Assembly (NCBI GenBank): GCA_004154925.1
Contig: QJNS01000193.1
Location: 1-64,000 of the forward strand
Source: Monosporascus cannonballus
Lineage: Eukaryota > Ascomycota > Sordariomycetes > Xylariales
Reading direction: 5' to 3'
Length of the DNA stretch: 64,000 nucleotides
The first letter of the stretch is position 1. Every line of letters begins with the position of its first letter. Under the pieces are notes generated by a model. That model saw only the letters and a program-made list of their open reading frames with translations. It made no database searches and had not been told where the DNA came from. The position numbers and the translations under genes are program-made. Positions 11,830 through 25,252 of this stretch are shown here, piece after piece.

Positions 11830-12279
11830 TTCGATTAATATTTATTTTACTTTCGGCGTCAAAGAGATAACGTTAAAGGAAATCTTAGTTATTATTAGTA
11901 TCAAAATATCATTTTTTTGGAACTTTTTACGAAAAAAAGATATGGCGAACGGAGATTATACACAAAACAAATGTAAAAGGCGAAATAAAAATAAAAAAGA
12001 GACGAGAAATCGAAAGGAACGTATACGCAGATAAAATGGAAATATAAGTACGAAAAAGAAAAGAAAAAGTAAACAAAATAAGGTTAAAAACAGATTATAA
12101 TAAAAACTACGCGGAACATAAGTAATTACGTAATATAATACGTATTAATTATTACGATAACCGTTTATAACATAATATAACGGGAAATTATTAGCAAATA
12201 TATGTAATCAAATTTGCAAAACGCGTTATATTAAATTAATAATAATATTATTAAGGATTAATAGCTAAAAAAGAATAAT

Positions 12280-12485
12280 TATGAAAATACAACCCTTATA
12301 AGGATAAAGCTAGTAACCGACCAGCTATCGATCAGCTACTAACTTACTTACTAGTATAAATCCACCATTTGGCAGCTAATGGGAAACGCCAGATAGAAAT
12401 AACCTAATACATTCACTTCTTGGAATACGCTCTGCGACTGGTCGGAGATCACCTTATACAGCTTACAGCTGTCCATTATCTTACA
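12280..12485 (+). repeat. Gypsy-3A 3' LTR
   Basis: 206 bp from TATGAAAATAC (RIP form of TGTGAGAATAC) to TTATCTTACA. It is followed directly by GATGC and Gypsy-3B gag, not by the gag leader. This shows that it is an element end and not the start of a second unit. Confidence 0.88.
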
Positions 12486-13297
12486 GATGCCTTTTCTTAT
12501 ATCTAATAGGCCATAAGCTATATGGACATTTTTATTACGAACGTTTAACGATTATACCGCGTTAGGTTTAATTATTTTAATTACGAAAAAAATTCAAAAT
12601 AAAAAACTTATAGACTTTTATTAAGAAAGATTACGCAAATTCTAATTCTCTCGATAAGAAATATAGGGAACAACTTATGGAATTACGATAATAATCCGGT
12701 TAACTATTATTAAATCTTTACGTTAAATAAAAGCTCTTAATTTATAAAATAATGTTTACGCATATTTCTAATTCGGAAAACAAGCGGAATAATAAATGTT
12801 TTATTTGTAGTTATTTTTACAAATTAATATTAAAGTTATAAAATATTTTGTTACGAAAAGACGTTAAACTAAAACGAATTAATAATGTAGTAAATAAGGT
12901 AAAACGTTATCGAAATATTTAAAAAAAAGGCGAAAAAAAACTAATTATTTTCTGTTAAATATATTAATAAGGATAAACGATCTTATTTTAAAGTTTTCGG
13001 AAAACAAATCCTTAAAAAAATTAAAAGCGCCGCGTAAACGCAATAAAAACCGCAGGCGTTTTTCTATTCGAAAAGTAAATAATCGCCGATTTAATTCCGA
13101 TCGGAATAAATCCATACGACTTAATATTTTTAATTTTTATAAGGACATATATAAATATTATAATTATAAAAAACGAAGTTATAAAAACGTAAATTACAAA
13201 CTTAAAAAATGCGAAAACTTTGTTATTCTAGCTATGCGGAAATCAACTTCCGAAAACCGTATAAAACATTATAATATATAACGATAAATTAAATTAA

Positions 13298-13733
13298 TGT
13301 AACGTCTAGGGGGTTTAACCAACTATTAAATCTTAGTCGTACGAGTTTATGTTGGCAGGAATATCGTAGGATTCTATAGCAATAAGATAACTTAGTTACG
13401 TCTTTTAATACCCAAGGTGCAGAAATATATTGCAAACAATTAGTATTAATAAGTATTACAAGCTGAAATTATCTAAACTATGGAAATAATAAGCGTATAT
13501 ATTTTTTATGGATCCCGTTAAATTTTTTAGATCATTTCGGATCCATATTAGATAATTACATAGATTCCGTTAAATCTCTTAAATTATTCAGGATCTATAT
13601 TACATAACTACATAGATCCCGTTAGATCCCTTAAATTACTCCGGATTTATATCACGTAATTCCGACCTACTTGGGTTCTATTTCGGTTACCAAATGACCG
13701 TTTTCGAGACCCTCCTTTGGCTGGGTTATAACA
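13298..13733 (-). repeat. Gypsy-4 3' LTR
   Basis: It starts TGTAACGTCTAGGGGG and ends GGGTTATAACA in plus orientation. It shares its U5-side half with the Gypsy-1/2 LTRs but carries a distinct U3 with three tandem units of about 52 bp. Confidence 0.88.
13508..13660 (-). repeat. Three 52-bp tandem repeats in the Gypsy-4 U3
   Basis: Three consecutive units share a GATCCCGTTARATCCCTTAR core followed by CCGGATCCATATTAGATAA-like sequence. The same triplet is present in the partner LTR at about 25460-25615. Absence from the related LTRs suggests a U3-specific enhancer-like array; that role is inference. Confidence 0.75.
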
Positions 13734-14589
13734 TGATTCTCTTTTCCTCAAATTTTGCCCTTAAGATTTTTTTAGTAAGTTCTTTTTCTATTTATAACTA
13801 TATCTGGCCGAGTTATTAAGAATTATAAACGTATTAACCAAAAAGAAAAACGCGAAATTTTGACTTTTTTTGTTTTTAATTTTAATTTTAAAATTATGCT
13901 CTATATATTTTACTTTCGTGCTTGTAATTTTTGTACCATATCGGATAGTATAACGCGTTATTAATAGTACATCTTAAAAAAACATTATTACGATAATTCC
14001 GGTATCCCTTTTTTTTTCTTTAAATAATATTAATAAGAAGATAAAACGTTTGCGGTTAAAAAAATTTTCCGCTCGGCAATATTTTCGCAATATTCGTTAA
14101 AAATTATTAACCGTATCCCATTACTTAGATAAGGTATTATTTCGGTTAAAACGCTTTCATATTTAGCAGAATTTCCTTCGTAAAAAAAGTGTAAAAATGG
14201 CTAACCGGGGTTTTTCATCCTTAGATAAATTAGAAAAACAGGAAAAAGCCGATTATATAAAGGCGGAACGCGAACGTTTAAAAAGCGAACTTCGTATTAC
14301 GTTTTCCGAATAGTTTTATTCCGTCGATTTTATTATAGATGTAAATTAAGATACGATTATTTCTAGTAATTCCGCTATTATTAATGAAAATTCTTTAATA
14401 AGCGTTGGGTACTAATAAGGTTTTTAACGGATTTCCAGGTATTTTCGAAATCTAGGTGTTTTTTCCATTTAATTAGGTACTAAGCAAATTCGTTTTATTT
14501 TCGTATATCCAAAATTTTTTCCATTTCGTACGTTTGTTCGTCTTTTATTTTTATATCGTTTTATACCGTATATATTTTAACTGTATTTG
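13734..14589 (-). pseudogene. Gypsy-4 pol C-terminal end with chromodomain
   Basis: On the minus strand a chromodomain-like YLIKWKKHLDFENTWK reads at about 14480-14395, followed by a polar, Ser/Arg-rich tail equivalent to the one after the Gypsy-1 chromodomain (43510-43790). Chromodomains bind methylated histone H3 and direct chromovirus integration. Interrupted at 14589 by Gypsy-5. Confidence 0.72.
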
Positions 14590-14779
14590 TGTGACGGGCA
14601 CGATGCGTAGGTTGAACGGAGGCACGGCCCAACAAAGCTTTATATTTAAGGTAAGGAAGGAAGAGAAGAAACAGCTAGGCACCAGCGAGGTGGCTGCTCC
14701 TTATATATATATGGATAAGTTCGGGCTAAGGAGCTTGCTCCGTAAGCCCGAACTGCCCTATAAGCTTTAGCCTATAACA
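14590..14779 (-). repeat. Gypsy-5 3' LTR with hairpin
   Basis: 190 bp, GC-richer than the element body. A hairpin of AGTTCGGGCT (14718-14727) and AGCCCGAACT (14745-14754) encloses GGAGCTTGCTCC, itself a palindrome. Confidence 0.88.
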
Positions 14780-14789
14780 TCACCCCTTT

Positions 14790-17700
14790 CCTCGCCTTTA
14801 GGGAATAATAAGGCTACGGCAAAGCGGCGGCGGCTTTACTTATATCTTTTTTTTTATTCTTATTCGTACCTTTACGTTTCCGCCAACCCCGTTTCCGTTC
14901 CCGAATAACTTTTCGAAATTATTATATAATTCCTATACCGGTTCGGTGTAACCTGCCTATTTTACAAATAGCTTTTTTTTAATAACCGCAGCTTACGTAC
15001 TTATTTTTAGCCTTTAATATATATTTTATTAAATATTTTTTTCCTTTTTTTTCTAATAATATTGGTAAAAGTTAATTATTATTTAGGGTTTAGTTAAATA
15101 ACGGGTTTTTTGTAATAAATTTTAAAAGATTTACGTCGAATTTTAAATATATTTTTAATAATACGTTAAATTTTACGGTATTATACAGCATAATTGCGGT
15201 AACCTTATATTTCACATATATTTAAAATAAATTTTAAATAATTATAAAATAAATATATTTTCTAGGTTTAAGTATATTAAATCCTTTATTTCGCAACGCG
15301 GTACTTATTTTTTTAAAAGCGTTAATTAATTATTTTATCCGGGTTTAAACCGACGCCAAAATAAGTTATACGAATTCCGTATTTTTTTGTAATTGTTTAA
15401 CGAAATTAATAATTTCTTTTATTTTGGAGGTTAATTAAGGGGTTATTAGTATTTTATTAATAAGTTTTATATAATATTTATAAACAATGAAAAAAAAAGC
15501 TTATTTTTAATGAAAAATTCTTATTGTTAAAAATTAGTTATATTATTAATAAAAGTTCGGCATAATTATATTATACGTAATTCATAAAATAATGGAAATA
15601 TGCGAATTTTTTTAGGTAATTCTTTCCGTAATTCCGTCCGTTTAAGGGTAAAAAAATATATTAAGTTATTGCTATATATTTATTAGGTCGCATAAATAAG
15701 TTTAAAATTTATTTATTTTATTATTTTCTTTATCGGATATTAATTTTTTAAGGAAACCGTAATACTTTTAATAATAGATAATAAAGCATTAAACGTACAT
15801 TCTTGCGTTTTTATAAAATATCGGTTTTAAAATAATTATTTTCGTTAAATAATTATAAAATATTATAAAAAATAAGGGTTTTTTTTACTTTGCTACTAGG
15901 TCGATTATAAAGTTTACCGAAAAATCTAAATAAAATCGGTTTGGAATAAATAAAAGCTGTAATAACTTTTTTTTCGTTTTCTTTATATATACGACCTGTC
16001 GTATATATCGTAATTACGGCAAAATCGGCATATATCCTAAGTTTATTCCGGCTAATAATAATTACGGATTAATATTATTTATATGCCGTTTTTTCCTGGA
16101 TGGCCGGTAATATGGAAATCGTATACTCGTTAAATCAATAATGTCTGGAACGGTTTTTAAATAAAGACCTAAATATATTTTTTAAATTATAAAAAACCTT
16201 CAAAGTTAAAAAAAATTTTGTTATGAAAAGTTTTATCGCGTTTATAGCTAAGGAGAAATTACGTAATTTTTGGGCCATAACGGTATATATCATATTTAAA
16301 GTTTTATTTTTGGTAATTTTTAAATCTTATATTTCTTGAAAGTTTTTTTCGAAATATATTTCCTTATTAAAAAATATAATCGGTTATTTATTATTATTTT
16401 GCTTTAGATAATTTACAGCTATTAAAATCTTTTAAATTTATTTCGGTTCGTTAAATAATTATTTTTCCTTAATTAAGTAAGTTATTTATTTTTTCAATTT
16501 AACATTTTTTTTGTTTCGAAATACGTTTTATAATTTGCGAAATATAGTATTAAATCGATTTATTAATTTATTAAGGTAATATTTAAATACGAAATTAAAG
16601 GCGGATAAAAAGTTAACTTATTAAATCTGCCTTTTAATAAGTTTGCGGATACTTATAAAATATTAAAAATTAGCATAATTTATTAAGATCGTAAAAGGGC
16701 TAATTAACCTTTAAATTCTTTTTATTATTTTATTAATGTTTTAACGATAACTAACAGTTTTTAATTATATATTTCGTAGTTATATTTAATTAATAATATT
16801 AATTTTAAAAAGTACGTAATTAATTATAAACGTTTTATTAAATAGAATTAAAATAGGCATTTTCTATTTATTTAATTAAAATAATTTACTTTTATTATCC
16901 TTTTTTTCAAGATTTTAATATATAAAAATACATATTATAATAAAAAGTTTTTTAAATCGGTTAAAAACTTATTATTTTTTATTTTTTAACGGAAAAAAAA
17001 TCCTTTTTTTAATTACTGATAAAACAAAATCGTTATTTCGTTAAAGTTTTTATAAAAGTTCGGTAAAAATTAACAAATTTAATAAAATTTTAACTTTTTT
17101 ATATTAATAAAAGGTTTTTATTTCCGAATAACGGTTACCTTTTTAAAATTAACTTTTAGGCTTATTTTTGTTTTGATAATAAACTTTATATATTTCGTTT
17201 CTTACATTGCAAATTCGTATTTATTCGGGTTTAACTTGAATTTTATTTTTGCGAAATAATAGAATATTAATTTTATTTTAGCTATATAGTCGGCTTAAAA
17301 ACCGGACGAATAAATTAATATATTATTTATATATGTGGAATAAAAATTATTAATGTAACGTTTTAACATAATATTAATATAACGTTAAAAGGCAGCCGGT
17401 ATATCGTTAAGGCCAAATAAACATATTAATTATTCGAAAAACTCGAAACGTATACGGAATGCAATTTTTTATTTATTTTTTTAGCAGATATATTACCGGT
17501 AAAAGGTTATTCGAATGTCGAATTTCGTAAATTACCGGGCTTATAATAAGGTTTGTAACGTTTTTTTTATTAACGAAAAAAAGTAACGGTTTTATTTCAT
17601 AATCCTATTTAATTTTTTTATAATTTACGTAAAACCGTAAACCCTTATTAAATTTTTTTACGAATAATATTAAGGTATTTATAAAAAAATTATTAATCCG

Positions 17701-19940
17701 AATTTAAGTTTTATCGAATGGGTTTGTAAATATTTTATATAAAATTAATAATTCTTCCTTTAATATTCTGTATAAAAATCCTTATAGGATTATTTTTTCT
17801 TAACCCAAAATATTTATTTTTAAATTTATTGTTACGTTCTTATTATTTCGATAAAATAATGATAATATATTTTTATTATTTATAAAAATATTTTAAAATT
17901 TCCGTATTTTTTTTTAAAAAAAACGTTCCGTTATATTTTGGGAAATTAATTATGGCTTTACCTTTAAGGCCTTATTGATATTTTTTATAAAAATTACGAA
18001 TAATTATATTCTGTTTTTTATGGCGGTTTTGTTGCGTTATCGCCGTAAAGGTCATAGCCGCCATTAAGTAAGTTTTTTTGTATTTTTTTAATTGTTTTTT
18101 AGGCGGTCCTTATGTTTCTTATTAAGTTATTTTTTTTCGCGTAATATGGATGCGGTAACGTTATTTGCGAAATAAATAAACCGTTATTTCGCTTCGTATA
18201 CGACATTATTATATTTTATTTAGGAATCTTTTAAAATAAGGAAATAAAATAAATTTTTAATTACGTATGCCCAGATTTATTTTAGGCGGCCGTTTAAGTT
18301 TACGTTAATATAAATAACTTTTCGGATCGCGGTTATTATAAGTTCGTTATTTTTCGCCAGTTTTAATTAATAGAATATAATAAGTATACGTTATAATTTT
18401 AAATGGCGGATTAATCGTTAATTAAATGCGAAATAATAAATACATTTATTATTAATTAGAATATTTATATATGTAATATTATTAATTAAGCGTTTTAATA
18501 TAAATAAATATTATTTAATTTATTATTAAGTTTTTGTAATTTTTCCTTTATTATATCTTTTATTTATTAATAATTTTTAATAAAAGTTGTTTTTTTTAAA
18601 ATTTTTGTTATCCGAATTATTATCCTTATTAACGGTATTCCGTAAGCTTACTGCCGTAATTTCCGTCCTAGCCGGATAAGGCCGTTTTACGGATTTATAT
18701 TTAAAATATTCCTAATTCGAATAATTCGTAACGGCATAATAGAAATATTGTTTTTTCCGTTTCCGAATTTTTATTTTATTATCGGAAAATTATTTCGCAT
18801 AAAGCCGGTTATCCGAACCCTATTTCGAATTATTTTTAAATCGGTTTTTTCGATTATTTCGTTATTAATCTATAAGTTTGGAAATTAACGTAATTAATTA
18901 TGTAACGTTTGTTATAAATATATTTTTCTAAACGTTTGTTATTTAAGCCGGTTTATTAATTTAGCCGATATATTATAATTAATTTATTATTTTGCTTATA
19001 TAATAATTCAACAAAAATTTTAAATAATTAATTATTTTTTATTTTACGTATTTAACGGTTATAATTATTGTAAAGTATGTTTTTCGTAATTAACGCGTTA
19101 CGGATTCGTATATTAATACCTGTATTTAAAAAAATCATTTTAGGTATTAAAGGTTATATTAAATTTTTGTATTAGGTTAATTTAATTTAAAATTTAATAG
19201 GTAATTTTAAAACCGTTAATTATTACTTTGCCTTATACGTTATAATTATTTTTAACGGATTATATGATTTATTTAATTTCGAAAAATCGTTTTATATTAA
19301 AAAAATTGTTAACGTCAAAACCTTTTCGTAATCTTTTTATTTTAAATTAATAATTAAATTATAATTATTTTTCGATAAATGTAAATATTATAATATTTAA
19401 GCAAATTATTACAAAAAAACCGAAAATAAATTAATTTTCTTTTATTTTCGTACGAAATATAACGAAAAATAAACGGAACGTTTTTTATTTCCCGTTTTAC
19501 GAAAGCCATTTTATAAGCTTATAATTCGTTTTTATAAACGCGTTATTAAGTAGTGGGTTTACCGTAAGTTTTTGGTAAGGCGGATCTTATTTTATAAGGA
19601 TTTCTTTTTTCGTTTTCGTAAAAAGGTATTTTTTTATTTCCGTTATCCAGTTAAGCAAGTTATTTATTATTTCGTTACGGTTAAGGACTAATTTGGCAAA
19701 TTCCTTTGGCTATATATTAAACCTTTGGAATATATTTACAAATAATTAATATTATAAATTTTTTTTTAATAATTCCGGACGAGATTAATGCTGGAAACTT
19801 GCTTATGGTTTCGTCGGTTATATTATTTCGTAATTATTTCGCTATAAACCTTTTTTGGCTTATTATCCATAATTAAGGTATTTTTAAGAAATGTTTCGTT
19901 TTTATTTAATTTTTTAGAAATTATAATAAGTTATAACCTT
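14790..19940 (-). pseudogene. Gypsy-5 gag-pol, RIP-ruined
   Basis: Minus-strand translation of about 17470-17180 gives a gypsy reverse transcriptase: AFRIRFEFFE.LICLFGLND, then PAAFQRYIN, then YINNILIYSSGF (the YIDD motif with D to N), then PNKYEFAM.ETKYIKFII. A zinc-binding integrase-like segment is seen near 16060-15960. Many stops from TGG and CAA codons. Integrase downstream of RT places it in Ty3/gypsy. Confidence 0.75.
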
Positions 19941-19947
19941 AAATATA

Positions 19948-20137
19948 TATAACGGGTATAATACGTAGATTAAACGGAAATATGGCCTAATAAAGGTTTA
20001 TATTTAAGGTAAAGAGAAAAAGGGAGAAATAATTAGTTACCAGTAAGGTGGCTGCTCCTTATATACATATAGGTGAGCTCGGGCTAAGGAGCTTGCTCCG
20101 TAAGCCCGAGCTGCCCTATAGGCTCTAGCCTGTAACA
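19948..20137 (-). repeat. Gypsy-5 5' LTR with hairpin
   Basis: 190 bp. Same hairpin with AGCTCGGGCT (20076-20085) and AGCCCGAGCT (20103-20112). Compared with the other LTR, both arms of one base pair differ and pairing is kept. Confidence 0.87.
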
Positions 20138-20142
20138 ATTTG

Positions 20143-23100
20143 CTGTTAATTCGAATCAGGAAACGTAAAAAATTAGATAAAATTTAACTTTTGGTAAAAG
20201 TTTCAATTAATAATTATTTTCTAAGATTTTCTTAAAAATTTTGTATGGACCGATATACTTGAAATCGAATTTTTTGTTAAGTCCTTTTATCTAAATATTT
20301 TTGATAGCAAAAAAAGTTATTTCCTTTTTTTCGAAAGTTAATTTTTTAATGTTTTTTAATTATAATATTTACTTATATAATTTCGTATAAATTGTAATTC
20401 CGTTTTCATTTTTAGTACAATTATTATAATTATTTTAACATAAAACTTATTTCAATATTAATCGAATTATCGTCGCATATTTCTTTATAAACTTTTAAGG
20501 TAAAACCAAAATTTGTGTTTGTTAATATTTTTTAATGCTTTTATAATAGTTAATATTATAAGCTAAGTCTATGTTTAACAATTTTTTAACTTATTTATTT
20601 CATTCGTAATTAATATAATATCGTAAGTAAATTTCGAAAATTTAATTTATTCGTTTTATTCATTTATTTATTTAAGGTTTAAATACGTTAAATAACTTGT
20701 ATTTTAGGCCGATATATATTATCAGGGTTTATTAAAATTTAAATATCAATATTAATCCTTTATTTGAAATACTTTTCATTAATAATCCGTATATGCTAAA
20801 AATGTGTTTAAAAAATATATGTTATTTGTTCAGTATTTATGTTTTCGTGATATAATAAAAAAATAAAAAGATTTCGTAAATCGGTCGATAACAATGAAAA
20901 TACTATCGTAATATATTTTTATAACTAAATTTTTTAACATAAAAAGTTTAATAGGAAAATGGAATATAAGTAAATATTATAATCGCTTCATAATTAATAA
21001 TAACTATAATTTTCCGTATAGCTTATATCATTAAATCTTTACTTTGGCGTAAATATTATGTTACCGTATAACTTTCTATATTATTACTTTTATTTTAAAA
21101 AAGAAGTATATACGTTAAAACCGTTCTAAGGTTTTATGGATTCCTGGATATCTGTAATACTGATATTCGTATATTTTTCGACCTAAATCTTTCTGATATT
21201 TTTCTAGAATTTATATTTTATTTATTCTTTAATCCTTTAGGAGGTTATGGTTATACTGTTAAATCTTCTAATGTATATCGTAATATACTGCCCGAATTAT
21301 CGCAATTTATCGTAAGCGTAAATATCTTTTTATAGTAATATCAAAAATTATATACCTAATTTTAATTAATTTTTTTCAAATCTAATTACTTATACAAAGT
21401 ATTTGCTTTGCTATTTTCTAAATTCGTTTTATAGATAATAACGAAGTCGAAATTTGTCAATTTTTCTGCGTATCTTAATTATTATTTTATAAATTCTCTA
21501 ATTATAATAAATCGGGTAAAATGTTAATAATTTATATAAACTTTAATTTAGTACAAATTTCCTTTTAAGAAATACCTAAACTTTTGAAATATTATAATAA
21601 TAGCCATAAATTCCTTATCTGGAATGCCGTAACTAAATTCGGCTCCTTTTAATTTATACGAAGAAAATGCAATAAAATGCAATTTGCTTTACTTATTTCG
21701 TTATCCGATTATTACGCCCATTACGTAATCAGAAATATCGGTTTTTAATTTAACGGGGCAATTTAAATCGTACATAATTAGTACTGGCTCGTTAATAATC
21801 GTATCGTTAATATCACGAAATACTTTTTCCGTATTTGCTATTTATTTAAATTTTTTGTTTTGTAAAATTCGTTAAAAAATAATGATTTTTTTAAAATTTG
21901 GAATAAATTTCTTAAAATAATTAACAAATGCGAAAACTATCTATATTTCTTTAATTATTGTTAACGGTTATTATTTTGTAATTTTAACGATTTTTTTGAA
22001 ATTTATTTTAATATATTCTGGGATAATAATATATCCTAAATATTCCATTTCTTATTTATAGAATTAATATTTTTTACAGTAATAAATAATCTTACGTTTT
22101 ATAAAATTTTAAAAAACTTATAAACGTATCTTATATAAGCTTTTTAGGTTTTTAAAAAAAATAAAAATATCGACGAAATAACAAACGACGAAAATATCGA
22201 GGTATTTTCGTAACGTATAATTTATAATCCGTTAAAAAATTACTGGTACGTTCGTAAGTCCTTTTAATGTAATTAAATACTTAAATAATCCGTATTTCGT
22301 ATTAAACGTTATTTTGTACTCGTATTCTTTTTAAATTTTAATAAAATTACATTTATTTTTAAAATCAAATATTATAAATTATTTAATTCCGTAAAATCGG
22401 TTTTTTATTTCCGTACTTAAGGGTAATAATATTTAATCTTTAATAATAATATTATTTAATTATCGGTAAATAACTATTAATCGTTTTTTTTTAGTACGAA
22501 AAATATCGGATATTTTATTAATAATTTCGAAAATCGAATCCATCTTTTTTATAACCGATTTTCCAGGTATTTTCTAAAAATACGTAATTTATTTTTGCTA
22601 CAGTTATAAATAAGATAAAGCTTTATCAAAAACTTTTCCTTAAAAATTATTTCGTAATCCTATTTGCTATATTTTAATAATTTCGTATTAAACTCCTTCT
22701 TAAAAAGCTATTCGTATTTATAATATTATGATAATATATTAATTAAATTTTCTAACTTTTATAACTGCTATCATTTTAGATCGTTATTTAATTACCTTAA
22801 TGTCGCTTTAATAATAATAATAATACGTCATATTTTTCTTTAATATCTAAATTTTTTATATTTTATCTCTTTAGGTAATAAAGTTTTTATCATATTTTTA
22901 TGCTTATATTCTTTACCATTATCGATTAAATATTAAGATTTTAATTATTTCGCATTTGCTAATAAAATATAAAACGAACCTTACTTAATTAATTTTGCTA
23001 TTAATTAAAATTCCATATTAATATATCTATAATAATCCTAAAATTATATCGTAATTCCGGAATAAAATAATATCGAAATTAACTGTTTAATAGCGTCCTT

Positions 23101-25252
23101 AAATAAAATTTTCGAAATAATTATTTTTGCATATAGTTTTTCTATTATCGTAAACGAATTCCTAATATTTGGCATTCGTTATTATATAAAGTTTTAACAT
23201 ATATTTTTATAATAATTTAAGTTTATTAACCATATTTAATATAATATAATTTTGGCTTAAAATTCCGTAATTTACTATTACGGTATATTAATACGTTTCA
23301 ATTTATATATCCAAAATAATAAAGTTATTAACGTTTTTTAGCGTCGCGTTTAAAACCTTTTTCGGAAATCTTTTTTTAATTTTTCTAAATTTCGGTATTT
23401 GGCAGCTTTTTTAAAGGTAACCTTTTATTTTTAATTCTTATTCGAATTTATGGAACTTTTTTCTGTTTTTTATTTAACGCATTAAATTATTATATTTATC
23501 GTTATTGTCGGCAGATTATTCCCTCAAATGTTATCAATTATTCTTAATTTCATTATAAAGTTTTTCGCCATTAAGTAAATTATTTTCTTATATTTACGCA
23601 AGCATATTATTATACGTTATCCTAATTATTATTCCAAAGATTTCCTATAAATTAACGTATTTTTTCCTTAATAACTTTCTTTTCGTAAAAATTTATAATA
23701 AATATTAATTAAAAATAAAAATTTATAATAACTTTTTAATAATACTTTTTTACCGTACGCTAAATTAATTCCTTTTCCGTTTAATAATTACATTATCTAT
23801 AATAATAAAAAAGGTTTTTTACGGGCATTATTTTTTTCGGCCTAACTTTCTATTTCGGCCAGCTATTAAATATTTCCTAGGGTTATAATTCGAAAATATC
23901 AATACCAGTATTTATCGTCCTTATTATTTTCGGTACGGTTTGGAAAATCAAATTCCTTATAATATATACGGATAATTCGTTCGTAAATATATTACTTTTA
24001 TTTTTCGTAATCAGAATATTTTCGGCGTCGATAATATATAGCATATATTTTACCGTATTAATTAGGGGTTCCGGGACAAATTTCTTTTGTCCAATTTTAA
24101 TATTTGCATAATTATCTTTATAATATTTTTTATTATATTTACAATACTTATTAAGCCAGCTTTCTGGCTTTTCGTATTCTGTATCAAATTTCTTATCGTA
24201 ATAATCCTTATTAAACCTTTTGCTATAAAAAACTTGGTACGTACTTAGGCCGAATCATATTAATAAATTTACTATCGTTTTCTTAATTACTCCTAAATTA
24301 TCCTTCCGGTATAAATATCTAATTATTTTATCGTAACTTCTTAAGTTTTTTGCATTTATAAACCTTATGTCCTATTTTGCCATAATTAAAGCATTTAATC
24401 TGGCTCCAGTTTTATCTATAGGTAACGCCGAGTTCTATAGGTCCTGCAATTATTCCATAAGAAATAAAAAGCACATTTCGTTTTTTCCTCTGGTTAAACT
24501 TGTTATACCTCGATTATATGGCATATTATCCTTTTTTTCTGTCATTTTTCAAATTATCGATTATTAATCTTAATTACTTTTGCAATATATCGGTCCAGGG
24601 CAATCGATCGTTTAATTCGAATAATCTTTTTTTACGTTATCTTTCAACCTTTTATAAAATATGTCGATAAAGATATCGGCCTTATTATCTCCCCATCCGG
24701 CCTTAATTACAAAACTTTTAAAAGTTACGGCGTACTTAAACGTAAATTCTTTTTGTCGAAATTACAAAAATTACTAAGCCGCAATTCGTTTTTTATTTAA
24801 ATTACCGAGTTCATTGCGTAATTTATCTTTAAAATTAGTATAAAATAAAAATTCTTATTAATTAAATATTTTTTATTTAATTCTTTTATTTTTAGGATAT
24901 TCCTTTTAATAGGTTTAAACCAGTTAACCGCATTTCCCATTAGGCATACTTTTATTATTAGGACTTTATCCGTTAAATTATTAAGATCCAGAAAACAAAG
25001 GTAAATTTGCGCCTAAATTAAAAAAATCTAAGGGTTACCTTTCCCATTATAAGGCTCCGGTTTCCTAAGTTTCATACGCGCAAAAAAGGCTTAAGTAAAT
25101 AACGTAACCTTAATTTATCGGATTTCTTTTTTCAATTCCCGAATTCGAACCTAAAACTACTAAATAAAGGTTTCCTAAACGCTAATCAATATTTTAATAA
25201 TATTAAATATTGTTCAATGTTTAACGGCATTACTAAATAAAAATTTGTAACG
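20143..25252 (-). pseudogene. Gypsy-4 gag-pol, RIP-ruined
   Basis: On the minus strand the order from right to left is gag, protease, RT, RNase H, integrase. The gag knuckle KCFNYGKIGHKVYKCKK reads near 24420-24350, with the second Cys of CCHC changed to Tyr. RT YLDDIFIF appears as YFVDIFIF near 22190-22165. Sequence words match Gypsy-1 and Gypsy-2, so the three are one family in spite of LTR differences. Plus-strand frames here, such as 24367-24567, are antisense artefacts. Confidence 0.78.

Larger units (their letters stand above)
4699..12485 (+). mobile_element. Gypsy-3A chromovirus, self-nested in Gypsy-3B gag
   Basis: A full element with 206-bp LTRs at both ends is inserted into the gag region of a relative. 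The flanks are AATGC (4694-4698) and GATGC (12486-12490), a 5-bp duplication differing by one G-to-A change expected from RIP. Gag sequence stops at 4698 and resumes at 12486 exactly where Gypsy-3A reads through (near 5486). Without its solo-LTR guest (9095-9465) the element is about 7.4 kb. Confidence 0.87.
14590..20137 (-). mobile_element. Gypsy-5 retrotransposon with short LTRs, inside Gypsy-4
   Basis: A 5548-bp element with 190-bp LTRs (14590-14779 and 19948-20137) and duplication ATTTG at 14585-14589 and 20138-20142. It is the deepest layer of the nest (LINE, copia, Gypsy-3B, Gypsy-4, Gypsy-5). LTR ends are TGTGACGGGCACG...CCTGTAACA, unrelated in their body to the other LTRs here. Coding is on the minus strand. 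Confidence 0.9.

Noticed and set aside
14200..14330. Plus-strand helical-looking frame SLDKLEKQEKADYIKAERER
   Set aside because: It is antisense to the Gypsy-4 polyprotein tail, whose minus-strand reading matches Gypsy-1 and Gypsy-2.
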